Shown here: positions 1 through 7,139 of the stretch, in pieces
Numbering within the stretch: position 1 is the stretch's first letter
Layout: each line of letters opens with the position of its first letter
Made by a program: the position numbers and the translations under genes
The notes under the pieces: model-generated
Database searches by the model: none
What the model was told of the DNA's origin: nothing
Seen by the model: the letters and a program-made list of their open reading frames with translations, nothing else
Source: Acutalibacter sp. 1XD8-33
Lineage (GTDB): Bacteria > Bacillota > Clostridia > Oscillospirales > Acutalibacteraceae
Assembly: GCF_003612555.1 (NCBI RefSeq)
Contig: NZ_RAZF01000031.1
Span: forward strand, 1-33,781
Direction: 5' to 3'
Length of the DNA stretch: 33,781 bases

Positions 1-431
1 AGGCTTGGTTTGGTATACACTTTTTCATTTTCTAAAAAATTTTCTATTTCCTCTATCTTGGGGCTTGACTTCTGTTTGCAGGACTCCATATATTTGATTC
101 CAAAACTCACAATGATCGCATGATCCACTCGGCCCATAGCGGTTTTGCTCAGCTTGCCGCTATAACGAATCAGCCTGCGCTTGTCGATTGTTCTGATTTG
201 TTCCAGTAGCACAACGGACTCCATTTCCAACCCATCTGCATGAACAATAACGTGGGTGGGCAGTTTTGCTTTTTCCGACTTGCTGGTGATAGCCGCCACG
301 ATGGTGGTGGGGCTGAACTTGTTGCCGGTATCATTTTGGATGACGAGGACAGGGCGAGTGCCGTCCTGCTCACTGCCGACTACTGGCGAGAGATCGGCGT
401 AAAAGATTTCGCCGCGCTTTACATTTCTCAT
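1..431 (-). CDS. MazF/PemK-family endoribonuclease toxin (3' end outside window)
   Basis: Likely sequence-specific mRNA endonuclease of the MazF/PemK family. The frame starts with ATG at 431, preceded by a GGAGGG ribosome site, and runs off the window edge after 143 codons with no stop. The N-terminus reads MRNVKRGEIFYADLSPVVGS, the family opening. The conserved Arg (R26, in GTRPVLVIQND) and Thr (T49, in IVAAIT) that form the active site are both present. It is already longer than the usual 110-120 residues, with a polar, Lys/Glu-rich tail after about residue 110. No antitoxin gene lies upstream; the next 460 bases toward the sigma-like gene are hairpin-rich and have no convincing coding frame. 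Family call is firm. Its role in element maintenance is inferred. Confidence 0.88.
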   Translation of the reverse strand, partial: MRNVKRGEIFYADLSPVVGSEQDGTRPVLVIQNDTGNKFSPTTIVAAITSKSEKAKLPTHVIVHADGLEMESVVLLEQIRTIDKRRLIRYSGKLSKTAMGRVDHAIIVSFGIKYMESCKQKSSPKIEEIENFLENEKVYTKPS

Positions 432-452
432 AGTTCCCTCCGTAAGTAATGA

Positions 453-775
453 CGGCAGTCCAACGGGCAGACTGCCGCCTTGTATCAATCGTTTTGCGTG
501 CCCATATTTGTTCTCAACTTCCCTGGACGGGGAACGCACCTCCCGGCCTATGCCTACGAGATGCTTTGCATCTCGGCCTCATTGGAATCTCACCACCTGC
601 GGGATCTCCGCAGGGCGCCCTCCTTTGCTGCGACGGGTCACGCTCGGCTTTAGGACGGGACGCAAGTATCATTATCCCTTCTGCTGGTCGTCCCAGACGG
701 CAGGTGTGCATCCTGCCGTCTGAGCCTGGAGGCCGAGTGGCGTCCGCTCATATGGCTGCCGCTCCTCACGGCAGC
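453..775. other. hairpin-rich non-coding stretch between mazF and the sigma-like gene
   Basis: Five perfect inverted repeats lie in about 320 bases: arms 453-460/470-477 (8 bp), 557-564/568-575 (8 bp, 3-nt loop), 596-602/608-614 (7 bp), 695-704/712-721 (10 bp) and 755-761/769-775 (7 bp). Three of them share a CGGCAG/CTGCCG core. Small open frames occur on both strands but lack ribosome sites and known domains. The region lies downstream of the sigma-like gene and upstream of mazF on the minus strand. It could be a structured RNA, a binding array or a replication/partition site. The sequence alone does not decide. Confidence 0.45.
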
Positions 776-837
776 AGAAGGAAAGTAAAAGGTGCGCTGA
801 GTATTCGGTTGTCAAAGAGCAAGGAGGGGAACAAGAA

Positions 838-873
838 AGCCCCCTCACTTTCTAAAGCCAAAAAGTAAGGGGT
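838..873 (-). terminator. probable terminator after the sigma-like gene
   Basis: Arms 841-851 and 862-872 pair fully on the minus-strand RNA, with one G-U pair, and are followed by a U-rich GCUUUCUUGU tail. It lies 18 bases past the stop of the sigma-like gene. The tail is weak, so termination may be partial. Confidence 0.5.
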
Positions 874-890
874 CTGATAACCTTCAAATT

Positions 891-1391
891 TTAAATTTTC
901 AAAAGTTTTTTCAGCTTTGCGAGGGCACGAGCTTTTTGCTTATGTATTGCGACCTGGGAAACGCCGTACATATTAGCAATAGCCCTTTCGGATAGCTGCT
1001 GATTGAAAAACTGATGCAATAGCTGTTGTTCACTGTCAGAAAGCAGGGCAATCTCTTGGCGGAGCCTGTCCACCAGAAGTTCCTTTTCCGCCTGTCCTGC
1101 CGTGTCAGCTATCGTGTCCACCAGGATATCCTCACCGTTGAAATCATCCGTGGTAAGCATATCGTAGGAGAAGTCGCCGTTATCCTTGGAACGCTTCTTT
1201 AGATATTTCTCGCGGCGCTTCCTCTTGTAAAACGCCTTGTAGTCACCTTCAGGCACTTCCATCAGCATACCATGCAGAGGTATGAACCGCCTGCCATGGT
1301 ATGTATCTTTCTGCTGGCGGAACTCAGCGTAACTGAGCTCCAGGTAAGTTTTGCCGTCTAAGACAAACACTTTCTTTGGTGTATATTCCAC
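891..1391 (-). CDS. small sigma-70 region-4-like DNA-binding protein
   Basis: Predicted 166-aa regulator. The start chosen is GTG at 1391, because a GGAGG site at 1400-1404 sits 8 bases upstream of it; a TTG at 1406 would overlap that site. The last ~65 residues contain a sigma-70 region 4 helix-turn-helix (LSERAIANMYGVSQVAIHKQ, then a basic helix). The N-terminal half is basic and charged (KAFYKRKRREKYLKKRSKD) and shows no recognisable region 2, so it may not work as a full sigma factor. Proteins of this type are common in Clostridia ICEs, usually annotated as sigma-70 family. It probably controls element genes; the target is unknown. A terminator-like hairpin follows it and a strong two-way terminator precedes it, so it seems to be its own unit. 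Confidence 0.75.
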   Translation of the reverse strand: MEYTPKKVFVLDGKTYLELSYAEFRQQKDTYHGRRFIPLHGMLMEVPEGDYKAFYKRKRREKYLKKRSKDNGDFSYDMLTTDDFNGEDILVDTIADTAGQAEKELLVDRLRQEIALLSDSEQQLLHQFFNQQLSERAIANMYGVSQVAIHKQKARALAKLKKLLKI

Positions 1392-1485
1392 CGTTGGTTC
1401 CTCCAATCAATCTGTTTTGGGTTGGCAAAACGATTGATTGGGGGTGGGCCTCGGCAGCCTACAAAAGGATAAGACAGGTAATATA

Positions 1486-1529
1486 AAAAGGCGTTCTTTC
1501 CGGCAATCAGGGCCGAAAGAACGCCTTTT
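1486..1529. terminator. strong bidirectional terminator
   Basis: Arms 1486-1504 and 1512-1529 pair over 18 bp with a single bulged base and a short loop. There is an A-run on the left and a T-run on the right, so it can terminate on both strands. It separates the element backbone from the efflux cargo. Confidence 0.85.
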
Positions 1530-1632
1530 GCGTATTTAATTTTACATGGAAAAGGCGGTGGGCAATCTCTCTGCAAATCGAATCCAGCAGCTTTCGGGCT
1601 CATCCTCATATGGTTCAAGGAAAGGGAAATGC

Positions 1633-1665
1633 AAAAAAGAATCCCGAAACTTCTAAAAGTTCCGG
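1633..1665 (-). terminator. terminator of the marR-ABC-hydrolase operon
   Basis: On the minus strand a 9-bp stem (1657-1665 with 1644-1652, one G-U pair, UUAG loop) is followed by GAUUCUUUUUU. It lies 46 bases past the hydrolase stop. Confidence 0.8.
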
Positions 1666-1710
1666 GGGGTTAGTTTTTGGGTAGTATGTGACCCCCCCAT
1701 AGACTTCTTG

Positions 1711-2670
1711 TTAAACTGTTTGGTAAGCCCTCAAGAACTGCCCCACCATCTCCATAACCTCTTTCGGCCAGCAGCCAGTGCCATGGCCCGCGCCGCAAAC
1801 CTTCACAAACTCGGCCCGGCCACCATGCTCCCGCACTTTCTCACAGAAGCGCAGTCCCTGCCGCATAGGGATGATAGGGTCTTCCTCACCCTGGATGAAT
1901 AGAAATGCCGAAAGTTTTTTTGCCCTCTCGATATAGTTGATGGGGCTGGCATCGGCCAGCATTCCTTCGGGGTTCTGCCGGAAATCCTCTTTGAAGATCT
2001 CCCTGGCCTCAAAGGGGAACTCGCCCTCGCCGGGCCGAAGCTTCTTGTGTTCTGCCAGACGGTCTGGCACAAGGTTAAGCAAATCGTTTGGCCCATAGAA
2101 AATGACGCAGGACTCCACCACGGTGCTTTGTTCCAAATGTTCACCGATGTTAAAGCGTTCCTCGTTCCCGGTGAGAGCGGCCATAGCCACCGTGTGCCCG
2201 CCGGAGGAATCGCCCAGCAGCATTACGTGAGCGGGGTCTACATGATACGTTTCCGCATTGGCCCTCAGGAAGCGGATGGCCTCTTTGGTGTCCTGCACGG
2301 CAGCGGGAAAACGTACATCATCCTTGTAAGTCCCCCGATACTCAATGCTGGCCACTACAAAGCCCAATTTGGCAAGCTCTACCATTTTCGGCACATGGGC
2401 ATACCCTTGTGCGCCGCTCCAGCCGGAACCGGGTACGTCTACCAGCAGCGGGAAGCGCCGGGTGTCCTTGGGATGAGGCGGAATCTTTCCTTCCTTTTCC
2501 AGCTCTGCAAAGATGGGATTCACAAACCTGGGCGGCAGGTTGGGGGCCGCGGGCGACAGCATCTGCAGTTTCAAATCGCCGGTTTCCCGGTGGGCAAAAA
2601 CGATGTCCGGGGTGTAGGTGACTTCATGGGCAGTGTGTGCGTCTGAATAAAAAGTACGGCTGATTTCCAT
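1711..2670 (-). CDS. alpha/beta hydrolase, esterase/lipase type
   Basis: A 319-aa cytosolic hydrolase of the acetyl-esterase/hormone-sensitive-lipase type. The start is ATG at 2670, because AGGAGG at 2678-2683 precedes it; an upstream ATG at 2706 would run into the ABC gene. The catalytic triad is visible: Ser155 in GDSSGGH, Asp264 in QGEEDPIIP and His296 in GAGHGTG. VDVPGSGWSG at 78-87 takes the place of the usual oxyanion HGGG. No signal peptide is seen. It starts 16 bases after the ABC subunit stop and is followed by a terminator, so it is probably the last gene of the marR-exporter operon. It may modify a compound handled by the exporter; the substrate is unknown. Confidence 0.85.
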   Translation of the reverse strand: MEISRTFYSDAHTAHEVTYTPDIVFAHRETGDLKLQMLSPAAPNLPPRFVNPIFAELEKEGKIPPHPKDTRRFPLLVDVPGSGWSGAQGYAHVPKMVELAKLGFVVASIEYRGTYKDDVRFPAAVQDTKEAIRFLRANAETYHVDPAHVMLLGDSSGGHTVAMAALTGNEERFNIGEHLEQSTVVESCVIFYGPNDLLNLVPDRLAEHKKLRPGEGEFPFEAREIFKEDFRQNPEGMLADASPINYIERAKKLSAFLFIQGEEDPIIPMRQGLRFCEKVREHGGRAEFVKVCGAGHGTGCWPKEVMEMVGQFLRAYQTV

Positions 2671-2686
2671 AGTATTTCCTCCTTGG

Positions 2687-4507
2687 TTATGTTGCAAACC
2701 CAGCATACTGGGTTTTATACAAATCGTAATATTTCCCTCTCTTTTTTATCAATTCATCATGGCTCCCGCTCTCTATGATCTCCCCCCGATCCATTACTAC
2801 GATGATATCCGCGTCCCGGATGGTGGACAGCCGGTGGGCGATCACAATGCTGGTGCGGTCTTCCATGATTTTTTGCATAGCTCCTTGTATGGCTTTCTCC
2901 GTGCGGGTGTCTACATTGGAGGTGGCTTCGTCCAGTATGAGTATCTTAGGGTCCGCCACAAAGGCCCGGGCAATGGCAAGGAGCTGCCGCTGGCCCTGGC
3001 TGATATTCGCGCCGGAGGCTGCCAGCAGGGTGTCATAGCCCTCCGGCAGTTTTTGGATCATCTCACTGCAATGGCTTAGTTCAGCGGCGTTTTCAATGTC
3101 GCCCATGCGGGCGTTATCCCTGGCATATTCCAGGTTTTTACGCACCGTATCACTGAAAAGCACGGTGTCCTGCAAAACGATGGCCACATTCTTCCGCAGA
3201 CTGCCGCGGTTCACCTTTTGGATATCCTGCCCGTCGATCCGTATCGTTCCGCTGTCAATATCATAGAACCGCATGAGCAGGTTGACCACCGTGGTCTTTC
3301 CGCTGCCGGTTGCACCAACCAGAGCTACCTTTTTGCCGGGAGGCACCTGCAAGGTGAAGTCGCGAAGTACCGGGCGCCCCGGAGTGTAGGCAAAGTCCAC
3401 ATGAGAAAACTCCACCGCCGCGCGATGGGGCTCCAGAGGCTCCCCGGACATATCTTCATCTTGTTCGTCCAGGACGGTAAACAAACGCTCTGCCCCGGCA
3501 ATGGCCGTCTGCAGCTGGCCGTACACCTGGGCAATCTCATTGACAGGGCGGCTGAACTGCTTGGCATACACGATAAAAGCAGAGATGACCCCCACGGAAA
3601 TGAAACCGTTGATAGAAAAATACCCGCCGAAGGCCGCGATGATAACAAAGCCAATGTTGCCGATACAATTCATAACAGGACCCATAACACCGCTGAAAAT
3701 ATCCGTTTTGATTCCCGCTTTGGTCAATTCATCCGAGGTGCCGCAAAAATTTTCTGTGGTGATATCTTCGTGCTGATAAGCCACCACTGTGCGGTAACCA
3801 GATACCATTTCCTCTACCGTGCCGTTAAGCTGCCCCAGATACGCCTGCCGCTTTCGGGAGTATCTGCGCACCCGCCCGGACAACAGCTTGGTAGCCAGCA
3901 CTGTCAGCAGCACCGTGGCAAAGCTGAGCAGAGCCAGCTGCCAGCAGTACCACAGCATGATGGCCACAGTGCCAATCATGGTAAGAACCCCGGAGAACAG
4001 GGAGGGAAGCGATTGGGACACGGTGGTGGAGATATTCTCCACATCATTTGTCATGCGGCTCATCACATCCCCATGGGAATGGGTGTCGTGATATTTCACC
4101 GGCAGGTCGATGAGTTTGGAAAAAAGCTCATCTCTCATCCGCTTTACAAGGCGCTGGCTGAGTCTGGCACTGATGAGCCCCTGAAAAAGCTGGCTGACAC
4201 TGTACAGCAGGTACACCGCCGCCATAAGCCCCACGGTGGGAAGCAGAAAGCCATCCCTGCTCCCGGCAATTATGTCAATGGCCCGGCTCTGTACGCTGGG
4301 CGCGTACACGCCGCACAGGGTCCCGAAAACCACTGCCGCCAGCATTCCCAGCACCATAGCCTTCTCTTTGCCAAAATACGCGGCGATCCGCCTGAAGGTG
4401 GCCCCAGCGTTCTCGGCGTGCTCCACCGCGGCGAACCGCGCACCCGGCCCCCGATTCATCATGCCGGGGATGCTCCGCATCTCCACATTGGGTTTCTGCT
4501 CAGGCAA
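2687..4507 (-). CDS. ABC exporter half-transporter, catalytically complete subunit
   Basis: A 606-aa fused membrane/ATPase half-transporter, second subunit of a heterodimeric exporter of the LmrCD/BmrCD/TM287-288 kind. After a 40-residue leader come six membrane spans (about 50-340) and then the nucleotide-binding domain: Walker A GATGSGKTT (398-406), signature ISQGQ (502-506), Walker B ILILDE with catalytic Glu527, and switch His558. Its start overlaps the stop of the upstream subunit by 8 bases, which suggests translational coupling and a fixed stoichiometry. Family knowledge: such pairs export drugs, dyes or peptides using one active ATP site. The substrate cannot be read from sequence; drug efflux fits the marR control and the neighbouring MATE genes. 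Confidence 0.92.
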   Translation of the reverse strand: MPEQKPNVEMRSIPGMMNRGPGARFAAVEHAENAGATFRRIAAYFGKEKAMVLGMLAAVVFGTLCGVYAPSVQSRAIDIIAGSRDGFLLPTVGLMAAVYLLYSVSQLFQGLISARLSQRLVKRMRDELFSKLIDLPVKYHDTHSHGDVMSRMTNDVENISTTVSQSLPSLFSGVLTMIGTVAIMLWYCWQLALLSFATVLLTVLATKLLSGRVRRYSRKRQAYLGQLNGTVEEMVSGYRTVVAYQHEDITTENFCGTSDELTKAGIKTDIFSGVMGPVMNCIGNIGFVIIAAFGGYFSINGFISVGVISAFIVYAKQFSRPVNEIAQVYGQLQTAIAGAERLFTVLDEQDEDMSGEPLEPHRAAVEFSHVDFAYTPGRPVLRDFTLQVPPGKKVALVGATGSGKTTVVNLLMRFYDIDSGTIRIDGQDIQKVNRGSLRKNVAIVLQDTVLFSDTVRKNLEYARDNARMGDIENAAELSHCSEMIQKLPEGYDTLLAASGANISQGQRQLLAIARAFVADPKILILDEATSNVDTRTEKAIQGAMQKIMEDRTSIVIAHRLSTIRDADIIVVMDRGEIIESGSHDELIKKRGKYYDLYKTQYAGFAT

Positions 4508-6239
4508 TCTGTTCAGCCCCCTCTCCCATTTGTGAGCGATAGATGTCCTGGTAGACGGGGCACGACTGCATAAGCTCTTCGTGGCTGCCCGCCGCTGCGA
4601 CAGTCCCCTTATCCATGACTACAATGCGGTCTGCCCGGCGGACAGAAGCAATGCGCTGGGCGATGATGATTTTTGTGGCGTCTTGGCGGGCAGCATCCAG
4701 GGCCTCGTAAAACCTTGCCTCTGTCCGAAGGTCAAGGGCGCTGGTAGAATCATCAAATATCAAAATCTCCGCCGGCTTTATCACGGCCCGGGCAATGGAA
4801 AGCCGCTGCTTCTGCCCGCCGGACAGGCTCATCCCCCGCTCTGCTACAAGGGTACCGTATCCATCTGCCTGGCCTTGAATAAAGCTGTCTGCCTGGGCGG
4901 TTTCTGCTGCGGACAGGATTTCCTCATGACTGGCTCCGGGCCTGCCCCACGTTATATTCTCGCTGATAGATGTGCTGAACAGCTCGGCCCTTTGCAGAGC
5001 AACAGCAATTTTCCGGCGCAGCGCCTGCTGGTCATATTCCCGCACATCCACGCCGTCTACCAGCACCGCACCGGACTGCACATCGTAAAAACGGGGTATC
5101 AGGTTTGCAAGGCTGGACTTGCCGCAGCCGGTGGCCCCCATAACCGCAACGGTTTCTCCCGGCGCTATTTTCAAATTGATATTTTTCAGGGCGGGACGAC
5201 CGCTGCCGGGGTAGCAAAAGCTCACATTGCGGAATTCCACAGCCCCCCGCAGCTCTGTGCTGCCGGAAAAACTGCCGTTTTCCAGTTCGGGACGGGCATC
5301 CAGGATTTCTTTGACACGCTTCCATGAGGCCAGCCCCTTAGAGATGCTCTGAAACAGCATGACCAGCATAAGGATGCCGTGAAGCAGCTGTGTGGTATAG
5401 GTGATGGCCGCCATAATGACTCCAGGGGTCGCGCCGCCGCCGGTTACCTGCCGGGAACCGGAAAGGCAGATAACGGCTGTGGTCAGGTACATCAGGGCGT
5501 TTATGGCCGGATTCATAAAGGCAAAAATTACCAGCACCTCCATCTGAGTCCGGATGAGTTCATCATTCGTCTTGCCGAACCGGGCCTTCTCATAAACCTC
5601 CCGGACACAGGCTTTGATGATCCGTATGCCGGAAACGTCCTCCTGCATGATCGCATTGATCCGGTCCAGCTGGGCCTGAAGCCGTGGGAAAAGAGGGTTG
5701 GCTTTCCAAAGGCAGAACGCTAAAACCCCCACAATAAAGGGGAACGCGCACAGCAGAACCAGCCCAAACTCGCGATTGAGCAGGAACATAAACGTGATGC
5801 TGCCCAGGGTCAGGAACACGCATCGTATCATGCCCCGGACAAACTGGGACACAAAATTCTGCACCTGGGTGATATCATTGGTAACCCGGGTCACCAGAGA
5901 CACCACCCCGAACTTGTCTGTCTGGGGGAAGGAAAACGCCATAATGCGCCGGAAGGCGTCCTTCCGCATTTCGTTGCCGATGTTCTGGCCGGACAGGTGG
6001 ACAAACACATTGTTCATGGAGCCACATAGCCCGCCGAACAATACCAGGCCGATCATTTGCAGCCCCAGAGTCCAGATCAAGGACAAATCGCCTGCGCCAT
6101 TGCTGTTCATTCCCAGCACACCATCGTCCACGATACGGCTCATGATGCCGGGCTGCACCAGATCCATCAACACTTCCCCCACCATGAAAAGCCCGGCAAG
6201 GACCGCCAGCGGCAGGTATCTTTTCACATATTTCCACAT
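4500..6239 (-). CDS. ABC exporter half-transporter, degenerate-site subunit
   Basis: A 579-aa half-transporter with six membrane spans in the first ~300 residues and a C-terminal nucleotide-binding domain. Walker A GATGCGKS (368-375) and signature LSGGQ (472-476) are normal. The catalytic Glu after Walker B is Asp497 (LIFDDST) and the switch His is Gln528 (IIAQRIAS). These two changes mark the degenerate ATP site of heterodimeric exporters, so this subunit needs its partner encoded next to it. It starts 5 bases after the marR stop, so marR and both ABC genes share an operon and the regulator would control its own exporter. Confidence 0.92.
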   Translation of the reverse strand: MWKYVKRYLPLAVLAGLFMVGEVLMDLVQPGIMSRIVDDGVLGMNSNGAGDLSLIWTLGLQMIGLVLFGGLCGSMNNVFVHLSGQNIGNEMRKDAFRRIMAFSFPQTDKFGVVSLVTRVTNDITQVQNFVSQFVRGMIRCVFLTLGSITFMFLLNREFGLVLLCAFPFIVGVLAFCLWKANPLFPRLQAQLDRINAIMQEDVSGIRIIKACVREVYEKARFGKTNDELIRTQMEVLVIFAFMNPAINALMYLTTAVICLSGSRQVTGGGATPGVIMAAITYTTQLLHGILMLVMLFQSISKGLASWKRVKEILDARPELENGSFSGSTELRGAVEFRNVSFCYPGSGRPALKNINLKIAPGETVAVMGATGCGKSSLANLIPRFYDVQSGAVLVDGVDVREYDQQALRRKIAVALQRAELFSTSISENITWGRPGASHEEILSAAETAQADSFIQGQADGYGTLVAERGMSLSGGQKQRLSIARAVIKPAEILIFDDSTSALDLRTEARFYEALDAARQDATKIIIAQRIASVRRADRIVVMDKGTVAAAGSHEELMQSCPVYQDIYRSQMGEGAEQIA

Positions 6240-6244
6240 ACCGC

Positions 6245-6898
6245 CTATTTACCGCCTTCCCGAAAGGCCCTGCCTTTCCCGCAAGGGTCAGGACAGTTGG
6301 CACAGTCATGATTACAGCGGGGGTGGCCGTCGTTTTCTCTGGCGGCGTGATGGTGATGGCCTTCCCAATCACTATGGGGGCCATGGTGTCCGTGATGCTC
6401 ATGATGGCCATGGTGATGTGCCTGGCGGTCCGCGTATCTGGATTCCCAGTCCGCATTTACCTTTTCCAAAAGCTTCAGCAGCATTCTCTTTTCCTCATCA
6501 GACAGGAAGGAGAACATCTCGCCATGCCGCCTTATGCGCTGAGAATTGGCATCTTCTGCCTGCCGTTTGCCTTCCTCGGTTAGAGCAACGTCGACAGTGC
6601 GGCGGTCGATTTCACTCTCCGTGCGGGTAAGCAGCCCGGCATTTTCCAGCTTAGCGATCACCTCGCTGGCAGAGCCGGGCTGTATGCCCAGCCGCTCCGT
6701 CAGTTCCCGCTGGGTAATGGAACCGGTTTCCAGCAGGACGGTCAAAATGCGCTTTTGACTGCCCCGCCCTTCCGACATATCCCGCATGGTGTGTCCGATG
6801 TCCCGAAGATTGATAACCAGCCTGCCGTTCACGTCCTCCTGCTCATAGTGCGCCTTGCGCCAAGCGATGTGCTTCTCAAAGCTCTCATTCCGTTTCAT
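6245..6898 (-). CDS. MarR-family repressor with a His/Cys-rich C-terminal tail
   Basis: A 217-aa regulator. The start ATG at 6898 has GAGAGGAG upstream; longer versions of the frame read through the promoter and operator and are rejected. Residues ~45-150 form the MarR winged helix (QRELTERLGIQPGSASEVIA, then DRRTVDVALTEEG in the wing). The tail is unusual: residues 161-206 carry 16 His and 4 Cys, with clusters at 161-172 and 181-184 followed by a CNHDC..C...C pattern at 195-206. This looks like a metal-binding segment and is not part of the standard MarR fold. It is the first gene of the operon marR-ABC-ABC-hydrolase. The inverted repeat around its promoter points to autorepression. A link between metal and DNA binding is inference. 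Confidence 0.9.
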   Translation of the reverse strand: MKRNESFEKHIAWRKAHYEQEDVNGRLVINLRDIGHTMRDMSEGRGSQKRILTVLLETGSITQRELTERLGIQPGSASEVIAKLENAGLLTRTESEIDRRTVDVALTEEGKRQAEDANSQRIRRHGEMFSFLSDEEKRMLLKLLEKVNADWESRYADRQAHHHGHHEHHGHHGPHSDWEGHHHHAARENDGHPRCNHDCANCPDPCGKGRAFREGGK

Positions 6899-6925
6899 TT
6901 TTTGAGCTCCTCTCAAATTTATATT

Positions 6926-6974
6926 AGGTACCTTGACATTATACCCCTTGCCTTTCGGATTTGTCAAGGTACCT
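6926..6974. promoter_or_regulatory. probable MarR operator: perfect 13-bp inverted repeat
   Basis: Arms 6926-6938 (AGGTACCTTGACA) and 6962-6974 (TGTCAAGGTACCT) are exact reverse complements, and each includes the palindrome GGTACC. One arm overlaps the -10 and the other the -35 of the marR promoter, so a bound repressor would block it. The right arm ends 15 bases before the -35 of the divergent MATE promoter, so both directions could be controlled. Confidence 0.7.
6938..6967 (-). promoter_or_regulatory. promoter of the marR-ABC operon
   Basis: On the minus strand TTGACA (6962-6967) and TATAAT (6938-6943) are both consensus with an 18-base spacer, 40 bases upstream of the marR start. Confidence 0.85.
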
Positions 6975-6988
6975 TTTGAAAATTCTGC

Positions 6989-7018
6989 TTGACTTTTTCG
7001 GACTCCATTTGCTATACT
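6989..7018 (+). promoter_or_regulatory. promoter of the first MATE gene
   Basis: TTGACT (6989-6994) and TATACT (7013-7018) with an 18-base spacer. It is divergent from the marR promoter. The second MATE gene has the same two hexamers and spacing. Confidence 0.75.
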
Positions 7019-7025
7019 AAAGCTG

Positions 7026-7075
7026 CAACGTGTAGTGTTACCGCGTAATTCCGGTTGAAGCTGCACGTTGTTTTT
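7026..7075 (+). terminator. leader terminator (possible attenuator) before the first MATE gene
   Basis: Arms CAACGTG (7026-7032) and CACGTTG (7064-7070) enclose an imperfectly paired 31-base interior and are followed by TTTTTATT. It lies between the promoter and the ribosome site, so full-length transcripts would have to pass it. No known riboswitch class was recognised. Confidence 0.5.
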
Positions 7076-7139
7076 ATTATGGAAAGTGTGCGGCCAATAG
7101 GCGTAAGTCCGGCTTTCTGAATTCTCAGGAGGTATTTTC

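Noticed and set aside
449-868. A 139-codon plus-strand frame and shorter frames on both strands between mazF and the sigma-like gene.
   Set aside because: No ribosome site, no domain, low-complexity composition, and it overlaps five perfect hairpins and a terminator.
3218-4573. A 451-codon plus-strand frame.
   Set aside because: Fully antisense to the ABC exporter subunit at 2687-4507, which has all family motifs; composition is that of a shadow frame.
7079-7120. A 13-codon leader peptide (MESVRPIGVSPAF) before the first MATE gene.
   Set aside because: It begins in the T-run of the leader hairpin with no ribosome site, so translation is unlikely.
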